Source: Cinclus cinclus
Taxonomy: Eukaryota; Chordata; Aves; Passeriformes; Cinclidae
Reading direction: 5' to 3'
DNA: 64,000 bases
NCBI RefSeq assembly: GCF_963662255.1
Contig: NW_026912151.1
Location: 1 to 64,000, forward strand
Position numbers and translations under genes: made by a program. Below are positions 1-10,982 of the stretch, piece after piece (position 1 is the first letter of the stretch; each line of letters begins with the position of its first letter). Under the pieces are notes generated by a model. The model was not told the DNA's origin. It was given only the letters and a program-made list of their open reading frames with translations, and did not search any database.

Positions 1-201
1 GGAGGCACTTTTCCCCAAGAAGCCAAACTCAAGAACCCACAATGCAGGTGTCCTTTTGTAGGGCGCGTTTGGGCCTCCGATGGCAGCCAGGTTTGGAGGA
101 GGGGGCAGCTTTGGTCTGGGAGAAATCCTCGTCCTTCTGGAATTTTTGGAGGCAAAAGCCCAGGACGGGCCGCAGGCAAGTTAGGCATTTTGGCTCCGAA
201 A

Positions 202-1773
202 GGAGGCACTTTTCCCCAAGAACCCAAACTCAAGAGCCCACTTGGCAGATGTCATTTTGTAGGGCGCGTTTGGGCCTCCGATGGCAGCCAGGTTTGGAGG
301 AGGGGGCAGCTTTGTTCTGGGAGAAATCCTCGTCCTTATGGAATTTTTGTAGGCACAAGCCCAGGACGGGCCGCAGGCAAGTTGGCTTTGAAAGGAGGCA
401 CTTTCCCCCAAGAAGCCAAACTCAAGAGCCCACTTGGCAGGTGTCATTTTGTAGGGCGCGTTTGGGCCTCCGGTGGCAGCCAGGTTTGGAGGAGGGGGCA
501 GCTTTGGTCTGGGAGAAATCCTCGTCCTTATGGAATTTTTGTCGGCAAAAGCCCTGCATGGGCCGCAGGCAAGTTGACTCCGAAAGGAGGCACTTTTCCC
601 CAGGAAGCCAAACTCAAGAGCCCACTTGGCAGATGTCCGTTTGTAGGGCGCGTTTGCGCCTCCGATGACAGCCAGGTTTGGAGGAGGGGGCAGCTTTGTT
701 CTGGGAGAAATCCTCGTCCTTCTGGAATTTTTTTACTCAAAAGCTCAGGACGGGCCGCAGGCTAGTTAGGCAAGTTGGCTCCGAAAGGAGGCACTTTTCC
801 CCAAGAAGCCAAACTCAAGAGCCCACTTGGCAGATGTCATTTTGTAGGGCGCGTTTGGGCCTCTGATGGCAGCCAGGTTTGGAGGAGGGGGCAGCTTTGT
901 TCTGGGAGAAATCCTCGTCCTTATGGAATTTTTGTAGTCTAAAGCCCAGCACGGGCCGCAGGCTAGTTAGGCAAGTTGGCTTTGAATGGAGGCACTTTTC
1001 CGCAAGAAGCCAAACTCAAGAGCCCACTTGGCAGATGTCATTTTGTAGGGCGCGTTTGGGCCTCCGATGGCAGCCAGGTTTGGAGGAGGGGGCAGCTTTG
1101 TTCTGGGAGAAATCCTCGTCCTTATGGAATTTTTGTAGGCACAAGCCCAGGACGGGCCGCAGGCAAGTTGGCTTTGAAAGGAGGCACTTTCCCCCAAGAA
1201 GCCAAACTCAAGAGCCCACTTGGCAGGTGTCATTTTGTGGGGCGCGTTTGGGCCTCCGATGGCAGCCAGGTTTGGAGGAGGGGGCAGCTTTGGTCTGGGA
1301 GAAATCCTCGTCCTTATGGAATTTTTGTAGGCAAAAGCCCTGCATGGGCCGCAGGCAAGTTGACTCCGAAAGGAGGCACTTTTCCCCAGGAAGCCAAACT
1401 CTAGAGCCCACTTGGCAGATGTCCGTTTGTAGGGCCCGTTTGGGCCTCCGATGGCAGCCAGGTTTGGAGGAGGGGGCAGCTTTGTTCTGGGAGAAATCCT
1501 CGTCCTTCTGGAATTTTTGTACTCAAAAGCTCAGGACGGGCCGCAGGCAAGTTAGGCAAGTTGGCTCCGAAAGGAGGCACTTTTCCCCAAGAAGCCAAAC
1601 TCAAGAGCCCACTTGGCAGATGTCATTTTGTAGGGCGCGTTTGGGCCTCTGATGGCAGCCAGGTTTGGAGGAGGGGGCAGCTTTGGTCTGGGAGAAATCC
1701 TCGTCCTTATGGAATTTTTGTAGTCTAAAGCCCAGCACGGGCCGCAGGCTAGTTAGGCAAGTTGGCTTTGAAA
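202..1773. repeat. Two tandem copies of a 786-bp four-monomer HOR
   Basis: Copy 1 is 202-987 and copy 2 is 988-1773. Each is short-short-long-long (192, 192, 201, 201 bp; starts 202, 394, 586, 787 and 988, 1180, 1372, 1573). Matching features recur exactly 786 bp apart, such as taggcacaagccc in the first monomer, gccctgcatggg in the second, tcaaaagctcagg in the third and tagtctaaagcccagc in the fourth. A few differences separate the copies (for example ccggtggcag versus ccgatggcag in the second monomer). The monomer at 1-201 is a long copy to the left. A related run recurs near 3.5-4.3 kb at an offset of 2549 bp. Confidence 0.88.
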
Positions 1774-4700
1774 GGAGGCACTTTTCCGCAAGAAGCCAAA
1801 CTCAAGGACCCACAATGCAGATGTCATTTTGTAGGGCGCGTTTGGGCCTCCGATGGCAGCCAGGTTTGGAGGAGGGGGCAGGTTTGGTCTGGGAGAAATC
1901 CTCGTCCTTATGGAATTTTTGTAGGCAAAAGCCCTGCATGGGCCGCAGGCAAGTTGGCTTTGAAAGGAGGCACTTCCACCCAAGAAGCCAAACTCAAGAG
2001 CCCACTTGGCAGATGTCATTTTGTAGGGTACGTTTGGGCCTCCAATGGCAGCCAGGTTTGGAGGAGGGGGCAGCTTTGGTCTGGGAGAAATCCTCGTCCT
2101 TCTGGAATTTTTGTAGGCAAAAGCCCTGCATGGGCCGCAGGCAAGTTGACTCCGAAAGGAGGCACTTTTCCCCAGGAAGCCAAACTCAAGAACCCTCAAT
2201 GCAGGTGTCATTTTGTGGGGCGCGTTTGGGCCTCCGATGGCAGCGAGGTTTGGAGGAGGGGGCAGCTTTGGTCTGGGAGAAATCCTCGTCCTTATGGAAT
2301 TTTTGTAGTCTAAAGCCCAGCACGGGCCGCAGGCTAGTTAGGCAAGTTGGCTTTGAAAGGAGGCACTTTCCCCCAAGAAGCCAAACTCAAGAGCCCACTT
2401 GGCAGATGTCATTTTGTAGGGCGTGTTTGGGCCTCCGATGGCAGCCAGGTTTGGAGGAGGGGGCAGCTTTGGTCTGGGAGAAATCCTCGTCCTTCTGGAA
2501 TTTTTGTAGGCAAAAGCCCAGGACGGGCCGCAGGCAAGTTGGCTTTGAAAGGAGGCACTTCCACCCAAGAAGCCAAACTCAAGAGCCCACTTGGCAGATG
2601 TCATTTTGTAGGGCGCGTTTGGGCCTCCGATGGCAGCCAGGTTTGGAGGAGGGGGCAGCTTTGGTCTGGGAGAAATCCTCGTCCTTATGGAATTTTTGTA
2701 GTCTGAAGCCCAGCACGGGCCGCAGGCTAGATAGGCAAGTTGGCTTTGAAAGGAGGCACTTTTCCGCAAGAAGCCAAACTCAAGAGCCCACTTGGCAGAT
2801 GTCATTTTGTAGGGCGCGTTTGGGCCTCCGATGGCAGCCAGGTTTGGAGGAGGGGGCAGCTTTGGTCTGGGAGAAATCCTCGTCCTTATGGAATTTTTGG
2901 AGGCAAAAGCCCAGGACGGGCCGCAGGCAAGTTGGCTTTGAAAGGAGGCACTTCCACCCAAGAAGCCAAACTCAAGAGCCCACTTGGCAGATGTCATTTT
3001 GTAGGGCACGTTTGGGCCTCTGATGGCAGCCAGGTTTGGAGGAGGGGGCAGCTTTGGTCTGGGAGAAATCCTCGTCCTTATGGAATTTTTGTAGGCAAAA
3101 GCCCTGCATGGGCCGCCGGCAAGTTGACTCCGAAAGGAGGCACTTTTCCCCAAGAAGCCAAACTCAAGAGCCCACTTGGCAGATGTCATTTTGTAGGGCG
3201 CGTTTGGGCCTCCGATGGCAGCCAGGTTTGGAGGAGGGGGCAGCTTTGGTCTGGGAGAAATCCTCGTCCTTATGGAATTTTTGGAGGCAAAAGCCCAGGA
3301 CGGGCCGCAGGCAAGTTAGGCAAGTTGGCTTTGAAAGGAGGCACTTTTCCCCAAGAAGCCAAACTCAAGAACCCGCAATGCAGATGTCCTTTTGTAGGGC
3401 GCGTTTGGGCCTCCGATGGCAGCCAGGTTTGGAGGAGGGGGCAGCTTTGTTCTGGGTGAAATCCTCGTCCTTCTGGAATTTTTGTAGCAAAAGCCGAGGA
3501 CGGGCCGCAGGCAAGTTAGGCAAGTTGACTCCGAAAGGAGGCACTTTTCCCCAAGAAGCCAAACTCAAGAGCCCACTTGGCAGATGTCATTTTGTAGGGC
3601 GCGTTTGGGCCTCCGATGGCAGCCGGGTTTGGAGGAGGGGGCAGCTTTGGTCTGGGAGAAATCCTCGTCCTTATGGAATTTTTGTAGGCACAAGCCCTTG
3701 ACGGGCCGCAGGCAAGTTGGCTTTGAAAGGAGGCACTTTCCCCCAAGAAGCCAAACTCAAGAGCCCACTTGGCAGGTGTCATTTTGTAGGGCGCGTTTGG
3801 GCCTCCGATGGCAGCCAGGTTTGGAGGAGGGGGCAGCTTTGGTCTGGGAGAAATCCTCGTCCTTATGGAATTTTTGTAGGCAAAAGCCCAGAATGGGCCG
3901 CAGGCAAGTTGACTCCGAAAGGAGTCACTTTTCCCCAGAAAGCCAAACTCAAGAGCCCACTTGGCAGATGTCCGTTTGTAGGGCGCGTTTGGGCTTCCGA
4001 TGGCAGCCAGGTTTGGAGGAGGGGGCAGCTTTGTTCTGGGAGAAATCCTCGTCCTTCTGGAATTTTTGTACTCAAAAGCCCTGCACGGGCCGCAGGCAAG
4101 TTAGGCAAGTTGGCTCCGAAAGGAGGCACTTTTCCGCAAGAAGCCAAACTCAAGAGCCCACTTGGCAGATGTCATTTTGTGGGGCGCGTTTGGGCCTCTG
4201 ATGGCAGCCAGGTTTGGAGGATGGGGCAGCTTTGGTCTGGGAGAAATCCTCGTCCTTATGGAATTTTTGTAGTCTAAAGCCCAGCACGGGCCGCAGGCTA
4301 GTTAGGCAAGTTGACTCCGAAAGGAGGCACTTTTCCCCAAGAAGCCAAACTCAAGAGCCCACTTGGCAGATGTTATTTTGTAGGGCGCGTTTGGGCCTCC
4401 GATGGCAGCCAGGTTTGGAGGAGGGGGCAGCTTTGGTCTGGGAGAAATCCTCGTCCTTCTGGAATTTTTGGAGGCAAAAGCCCTGCATGTGCCGCAGGCA
4501 AGTTGACTCCGAAAGGAGGCACTTTTCCCCAGGAAGCCAAACTCAAGAACCCTCAATGCAGGTGTCATTTTGTGGGGCGCGTTTGGGCCTCCGATGGCAG
4601 CCAGGTTTGGAGGAGGGGGCAGCTTTGGTCTGGGAGAAATCCTCGTCCTTATGGAATTTTTGTAGGCAAAAGTCCAGGACGGGCCGCAGGCAAGTTAGGC

Positions 4701-4895
4701 AAGTTGGCTCCGAATGGAGGCACTTTTCCCCAAGAAGCCAAACTCAAGAGCCCACTTGGCAGATGTCATTTTGTGGGGCGCATTTGGGCCTCTGATGGCA
4801 GCCAGGTTTGGAGGAGGGGGCAGCTTTGGTCTGGGAGAAATCCTCGTCCTTATGGAATTTTTGTAGTCTAAAGCCCAGCACGGGCCGCAGGCTAG
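1774..4895. repeat. Satellite monomers, mixed order
   Basis: The tandem array continues here, with alternating 192- and 201-bp monomers carrying the common variants (cttccaccc, cctcaatgcagg, tagtctaaag, taggcacaag). I could not define one tandem HOR period for this stretch. The part at about 3.5-4.3 kb resembles 0.9-1.7 kb (offset 2549 bp). One non-linked one-base-short monomer (tagcaaaagccgagg) lies at about 3485. No gene or other element is visible. Confidence 0.8.
3136..3336 (+). repeat. Long 201-bp monomer form with 9-bp tandem duplication
   Basis: This is a clean example of the long class. The 9-mer AGGCAAGTT is present twice in tandem at 3309-3317 and 3318-3326, where the short class has it once. 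The extra nine bases keep the length a multiple of three (201 = 3 x 67). In one minus-strand frame the duplication writes CTT GCC TAA, so long monomers end the minus-strand open frames (for example the stop over 967-969). Sub-variants of the duplicated segment include ggctagttaggcaag (first repeat altered, giving TAG in a plus frame) and ttaggcattttggc (second repeat altered, for example near 181-195, 7263, 9220 and 16857). Confidence 0.95.
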
Positions 4896-7174
4896 TTAGG
4901 CAAGTTGGATTTGAAAGGAGGCACTTTCCCCCAAGAAGCCAAACTCAAGAGCCCACTTGGCAGATGTCATTTTGTAGGGCGCGTTTGGGCCTCCGATGGC
5001 AGCCAGGTTTGGAGGAGGGGGCAGCTTTGGTCTGGGAGAAATCCTCGTCCTTATGGAATTTTTGGAGGCAAAAGCCCTGCATGGGCCGCCGGCAAGTTGA
5101 CTCCGAAAGGAGGCACTTTTCCCCAAGAAGCCAAACTCAAGAGCCCACTTGGCAGATGTCATTTTGTAGGGCGCGTTTGGGCCTCCGATGGCAGCCAGGT
5201 TTGGAGGAGGGGGCAGCTTTGGTCTGGGAGAAATCCTCGTCCTTATGGAATTTTTGTAGGCAAAAGCCCTGCATGGGCCGCAGGCAAGTTGACTCCGAAA
5301 GGAGGCACTTTTCCCCAGGAAGCCAAACTCAAGAACCCTCAATGCAGGTGTCATTTTGTGGGGCGCGTTTGGGCCTCCGATGGCAGCCAGGTTTGGAGGA
5401 GGGGGCAGCTTTGGTCTGGGAGAAATCCTCGTCCTTCTGGAATTTTTGGAGGCAAAAGCCCAGGACTGGCCGCAGGCAAGTTAGGCAAGTTGGCTCCGAA
5501 AGGAGGCACTTTTCCCCAAGAAGCCAAACTCCAGAACCCTCAATGCAGATGTCATTTTGTGGGGCGCGTTTGGGCCTCCGATGGCAGCCAGGTTTGGAGG
5601 AGGGGGCAGCTTTGGTCTGGGAGAAATCCTCGTCCTTCTGGAATTTTTGTAGTCTAAAGCCCAGCACGGGCTGCAGGCAAGTTGGCTTTGAAAGGAGGCA
5701 CTTTTCCCCAAGAAGCCAAACTCAGGAGCCCACTTGGCAGATGTCATTTTGTAGGGCGCGTTTGGGCCACCGATGGCAGCCAGGTTTGGAGGAGGGGGCA
5801 GTTTTGGTCTGGGAGAAATCCTCGTCCTTATGGAATTTTTGTAGGCAAAAGCCCAGAATGGGCCGCAGGCTAGTTAGGCAAGTTGGCTTTGAAAGGAGGC
5901 ACTTTTCCGCAAGAAGCCAAACTCAAGAGCCCACTTGGCAGGTGTCATTTTGTAGGGCGCGTTTGGGCCTCCGATGGCAGCCAGGTTTGGAGGAGGGGGC
6001 AGCTTTGGTCTGGGAGAAATCCTCGTCCTTATGGAATTTTTGTAGGCAAAAGCCCTGTATGGGCCGCCGGCAAGTTGACTCTGAAAGGAGGCACTTCCAC
6101 CCAAGAAGCCAAACTCAAGAGCCCACTTGGCAGATGTCATTTTGTAGGGCACGTTTGGGCCTCTGATGGCAGCCAGGTTTGGAGGAGGGGGCAGCTTTGG
6201 TCTGGGAGAAATCCTCGTCCTTCTGGAATTTTTGTACTCAAAAGCCCAGGACGGGCCGCAGGCAAGTTAGGCAAGTTGGCTCCGAAAGGAGGCACTTTTC
6301 CCCAAGAAGCCAAACTCAAGAGCCCACTTGGCAGATGTCATTTTGTAGGGCGCGTTTGGGCCTCTGATGGCAGCCAGGTTTGGAGGAGGGGGCAGCTTTG
6401 GTCTGGGAGAAATCCTCGTCCTTATGGAATTTTTGTAGTCTAAAGCCCAGCACGGGCCGCAGGCTAGTTAGGCAAGTTGACTCCGAAAGGAGGCACTTTT
6501 CCCCAAGAAGCCAAACTCAAGAGCCCACTTGGCAGATGTCATTTTGTAGGGCGCGTTTGGGCCTCCGATGGCAGCCAGGTTTGGAGGAGGGAGCAGCTTT
6601 GGTCTGGGAGAAATCCTCGTCCTTATGGAATTTTTGTAGTCTAAAGCCCAGCACGGGCCGCAGGCTAGTTAGGCAAGTTGGATTTGAAAGGAGGCACTTT
6701 CCCCCAAGAAGCCAAACTCAAGAGCCCACTTGGCAGATGGCATTTTGTAGGGCGCGTTTGGGCCTCCGATGGCAGCCAGGTTTGGAGGAGGGGGCAGCTT
6801 TGGTCTGGGAGAAATCCTCGTCCTTATGGAATTTTTGTAGGAAAAAGCCCTGCATGGGCCGCAGGCAAGTTGACTCCGAAAGGAGGCACTTTTCCCCAGG
6901 AAGCCAAACTCAAAAACCCTCAATGCAGGTGTCATTTTGTGGGGCGCGTTTGGGCCTCCGATGGCAGCCAGGTTTGGAGGAGGGGGCAGCTTTGGTCTGG
7001 GAGAAATCCTCGTCCTTCTGGAATTTTTGGAGGCAAAAGCCCAGGACTGGCCGCAGGCAAGTTAGGCAAGTTGGCTCCGAAAGGAGGCACTTTTCCCCAA
7101 GAAGCCAAACTCCAGAACCCTCAATGCAGATGTCATTTTGTGGGGCGCGTTTGGGCCTCTGATGGCAGCCAGGT
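4896..7174. repeat. Satellite block with nine-monomer (1773-bp) duplication
   Basis: The rare variant ttggatttgaaagg occurs at about 4905 and again 1773 bp later at about 6678, with the same neighbours on both sides. 1773 equals four 192-bp and five 201-bp units. The second copy has lost one 192-bp monomer, since downstream matches are 1581 bp apart. The segment around 5329-5667 (linked variants caggactggccgc, actccagaaccctc and gggctgcagg) is repeated at 15524-15862, an offset of 10195 bp. Identity was judged from shared rare variants, not from an alignment. Confidence 0.72.
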
Positions 7175-10100
7175 TTGGAGGAGGGGGCAGCTTTGTTCTG
7201 GGAGAAATCCTCGTCCTTCTGGAATTTTTTTACTCAAAAGCCCAGGACGGGCCGCAGGCAAGTTAGGCATTTTGGCTCCGAAAGGAGGCACTTTTCCCCA
7301 AGAAGCCAAACTCAAGAGCCCACTTGGCAGATGTCATTTTGTAGGGCGCGTTTGGGCCTCCGATGGCAGCCAGGTTTGGAGGAGGGGGCAGCTTTGGTCT
7401 GGGAGAAATCCTCGTCCTTATGGAATTTTTGTAGGCAAAAGCCCAGGACGGGCCGCAGGCAAGTTGGCTTTGAAAGGAGGCACTTCCACCCAAGAAGCCA
7501 AACTCAAGAGCCCACTTGGCAGGTGTCATTTTGTAGGGCGCGTTTGGGCCTCCGATGGCAGCCAGGTTTGGAGGAGGGGGCAGCTTTGGTCTGGGAGAAA
7601 TCCTCGTCCTTATGGAATTTTTGTAGTCTAAAGCCCTGCACGGGCCGCAGGCTAGTTAGGCAAGTTGGCTTTGAAAGGAGGCACTTTTCCGCAAGAAGCC
7701 AAACTCAAGAGCCCACTTGGCAGATGTCATTTTGTAGGGCGCGTTTGGGCCTCCGATGGCAGCCAGGTTTGGAGGAGGGGGCAGCTTTGGTCTGGGAGAA
7801 ATCCTCGTCCTTCTGGAATTTTTGGAGGCAAAAGCCCAGGACGGGCCGCAGGCAAGTTGGCTTTGAAAGGAGGCACTTCCACCCAAGAAGCCAAACTCAA
7901 GAGCCCACTTGGCAGATGTCATTTTGTAGGGCGCGTTTGGGCCTCCGATGGCAGCCAGGTTTGGAGGAGGGGGCAGCTTTGGTCTGGGAGAAATCCTCGT
8001 CCTTATGGAATTTTTGTAGGCAAAAGCCCTGCATGGGCCGCAGGCAAGTTGACTCCGAAAGGAGGCACTTTTCCCCAGGAAGCCAAACTCAAGAACCCTC
8101 AATGCAGGTGTCATTTTGTGGGGCGCGTTTGGGCCTCCGATGGCAGCCAGGTTTGGAGGAGGGGGCAGCTTTGGTCTGGGAGAAATCCTCGTCCTTATGG
8201 AATTTTTGTAGTCTAAAGCCCAGCACGGGCTGCAGGCAAGTTGGCTTTGAAAGGAGGCACTTTCCCCCAAGAAGCCAAACTCAGGAGCCCACTTGGCAGA
8301 TGTCATTTTGTAGGGCGCGTTTGGGCCTCCGATGGCAGCCAGGTTTGGAGGAGGGGGCAGCTTTGGTCTGGGAGAAATCCTCGTCCTTATGGAATTTTTG
8401 TAGGCAAAAGCCCAGAATGGGCCGCAGGCTAGTTAGGCAAGTTGGCTTTGAAAGGAGGCACTTTTCCGCAAGAAGCCAAACTCAAGAGCCCACTTGGCAG
8501 GTGTCATTTTGTAGGGCGCGTTTGGGCCTCCAATGGCAGCCAGGTTTGGAGGAGGGGGCAGCTTTGGTCTGGGAGAAATCCTCGTCCTTATGGAATTTTT
8601 GTAGGCAAAAGCCCAGGACGGGCCACAGGCAAGTTGGCTTTGAAAGGAGGCACTTCCACCCAAGAAGCCAAACTCAAGAGCCCACTTGGCAGATGTCATT
8701 TTGTAGGGCACGTTTGGGCCTCTGATGGCAGCCAGGTTTGGAGGAGGGGGCAGATTTGGTCTGGAAGAAATCCTCGTCCTTATGGAATTTTTGTAGGCAA
8801 AAGCCCTGCATGGGCCGCCGGCAAGTTGACTCCGAAAGGAGGCACTTTTCCCCAAGAAGCCAAACTCAAGAGCCCACTTGGCAGATGTCATTTTGTAGGG
8901 CGCGTTTGGGCCTCCGATGGCAGCCAGGTTTGGAGGAGGGGGCAGCTTTGGTCTGGGAGAAATCCTCGTCCTTATGGAATTTTTGTAGGCAAAAGCCCAG
9001 CACGGGCCGCAGGCAAGTTAGGCAAGTTGGCTTTGAAAGGAGGCACTTTTCCCCAAGAAGCCAAACTCAAGAACCCGCAATGCAGATGTCCTTTTGTAGG
9101 GCGCGTTTGGGCCTCTGATGGCAGCCAGGTTTGGAGGAGGGGGCAGCTTTGTTCTGGGAGAAATCCTCGTCCTTCTGGAATTTTTTTACTCAAAAGCCCA
9201 GGACGGGCCGCAGGCAAGTTAGGCATTTTGGCTCCGAAAGGAGGCACTTTTCCCCAAGAAGCCAAACTCAAGAGCCCACTTGGCAGATGTCATTTTGTAG
9301 GGCGCGTTTGGGCCTCCGATGGCAGCCAGGTTTGGAGGAGGGGGCAGCTTTGGTCTGGGAGAAATCCTCGTCCTTATGGAATTTTTGTAGGCAAAAGCCC
9401 AGGACGGGCCGCAGGCAAGTTGGCTTTGAAAGGAGGCACTTCCACCCAAGAAGCCAAACTCAAGAGCCCACTTGGCAGGTGTCATTTTGTAGGGCGCGTT
9501 TGGGCCTCCGATGGCAGCCAGGTTTGGAGGAGGGGGCAGCTTTGGTCTGGGAGAAATCCTCGTCCTTATGGAATTTTTGTAGTCTAAAGCCCAGCACGGG
9601 CCGCAGGCTAGTTAGGCAAGTTGGCTTTGAAAGGAGGCACTTTTCCGCAAGAAGCCAAACTCAAGAGCCCACTTGGCAGATGTCATTTTGTAGGGCGCGT
9701 TTGGGCCTCCGATGGCAGCCAGGTTTTGAGGAGGGGGCAGCTTTGGTCTGGGAGAAATCCTCGTCCTTCTGGAATTTTTGTAGGCAAAAGCCCAGGACGG
9801 GCCGCAGGCAAGTTGGCTTTGAAAGGAGGCACTTTTCCCCAAGAAGCCAAACTCAAGAGCCCACTTGGCAGATGTCATTTTGTAGGGCGCGTTTGGGCCT
9901 CCGATGGCAGCCAGGTTTGGAGGAGGGGGCAGCTTTGGTCTGGGAGAAATCCTCGTCCTTATGGAATTTTTGTAGGCAAAAGCCCAGGTCTGGCCGCAGG
10001 CAAGTTGACTCCGAAAGGAGGCACTTTTCCCCAGGAAGCCAAACTCAAGAACCCTCAATGCAGGTGTCATTTTGTGGGGCGCGTTTGGGCCTCCGATGGC

Positions 10101-10982
10101 AGCCAGGTTTGGAGGAGGGGGCAGCTTTGGTCTGGGAGAAATCCTCGTCCTTATGGAATTTTTGTAGTCTAAAGCCCAGCACGGGCTGCAGGCAAGTTGG
10201 CTTTGAAAGGAGGCACTTTCCCCCAGGAAGCCAAACTCAGGAGCCCACTTGGCAGATGTCATTTTGTAGGGCGCGTTTGGGCCACCGATGGCAGCCAGGT
10301 TTGGAGGAGGGGGCAGCTTTGGTCTGGGAGAAATCCTCGTCCTTATGGAATTTTTGTAGGCAAAAGCCCAGAATGGGCCGCAGGCTAGTTAGGCAAGTTG
10401 GCTTTGAAAGGAGGCACTTTTCCGCAAGAAGCCAAACTCAAGAGCCCACTTGGCAGGTGTCATTTTGTAGGGCGCGTTTGGGCCTCCGATGGCAGCCAGG
10501 TTTGGAGGAGGGGGCAGCTTTGGTCTGGGAGAAATCCTCGTCCTTATGGAATTTTTGTAGGCAAAAGCCCAGGACGGGCCGCAGGCAAGTTGGCTTTGAA
10601 AGGAGGCACTTCCACCCAAGAAGCCAAACTCAAGAGCCCACTTGGCAGATGTCATTTTGTAGGGCACGTTTGGGCCTCTGATGGCAGCCAGGTTTGGAGG
10701 AGGGGGCAGCTTTGGTCTGGGAGAAATCCTCGTCCTTATGGAAATTTTTTAGGCAAAAGCCCTGCATGGGCCGCCGGCAAGTTGACTCCGAAAGGAGGCA
10801 CTTCCACCCAAGAAGCCAAACTCAAGAGCCCACTTGGCAGATGTCATTTTGTAGGGCGCGTTTGGGCCTCCGATGGCAGCCAGGTTTGGAGGAGGGGGCA
10901 GCTTTGGTCTGGGAGAAATCCTCGTCCTTATGGAATTTTTGTAGGCAAAAGCCCAGCACGGGCCGCAGGCTAGTTAGGCAAG
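7175..10982. repeat. Two tandem copies of a 1956-bp ten-monomer HOR
   Basis: The sequence from about 7175 is repeated from 9131. An open plus-strand frame of identical length (516 codons) occurs at both places because its start and its TGA stop recur in register. 1956 equals six 192-bp plus four 201-bp monomers. Shared linked variants include gaattttttttactc-type sequence, ttaggcattttggc, gggctgcagg, aactcagga and cccagaatggg. The second copy differs by scattered substitutions, such as a lost G at 9721-9730 (ggttttgag) and gaaattttttagg near 10741. Confidence 0.82.
7284..7475 (+). repeat. Reference 192-bp monomer (consensus-like copy)
   Basis: This copy carries the majority base at the diagnostic sites I tracked, so it serves as the coordinate reference (monomer position 1 = first g of ggaggcactt). 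Composition is 43 A, 43 C, 62 G, 44 T. Six CpG sites lie at monomer positions 64, 66, 78, 130, 166 and 171, an observed/expected CpG ratio of about 0.43. A G-rich tract occupies 90-105, an imperfect dyad 74-99, and a T-rich stretch 141-150. The 9-mer AGGCAAGTT, present once here, is at 174-182. The length is exactly 64 codons, so all six frames stay in phase from copy to copy. There is no polyadenylation hexamer AATAAA. Confidence 0.95.

Noticed and set aside
7364..7372. tggcagcca as a nuclear factor I site
   Set aside because: The half-sites TGGC and GCCA are separated by one base instead of the five expected for that factor.
7418..7435. T-rich ttatggaatttttgtagg as a TATA-type promoter
   Set aside because: It is present in every monomer with no associated gene, no canonical TATA box and no downstream conserved transcription unit.
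10730..10760. gaaattttttagg near 10741 as a homopolymer or assembly error
   Set aside because: Similar T-run variants recur in other copies (18190, 21112) with consistent neighbours, and the monomer length is kept, so it is treated as a real variant.
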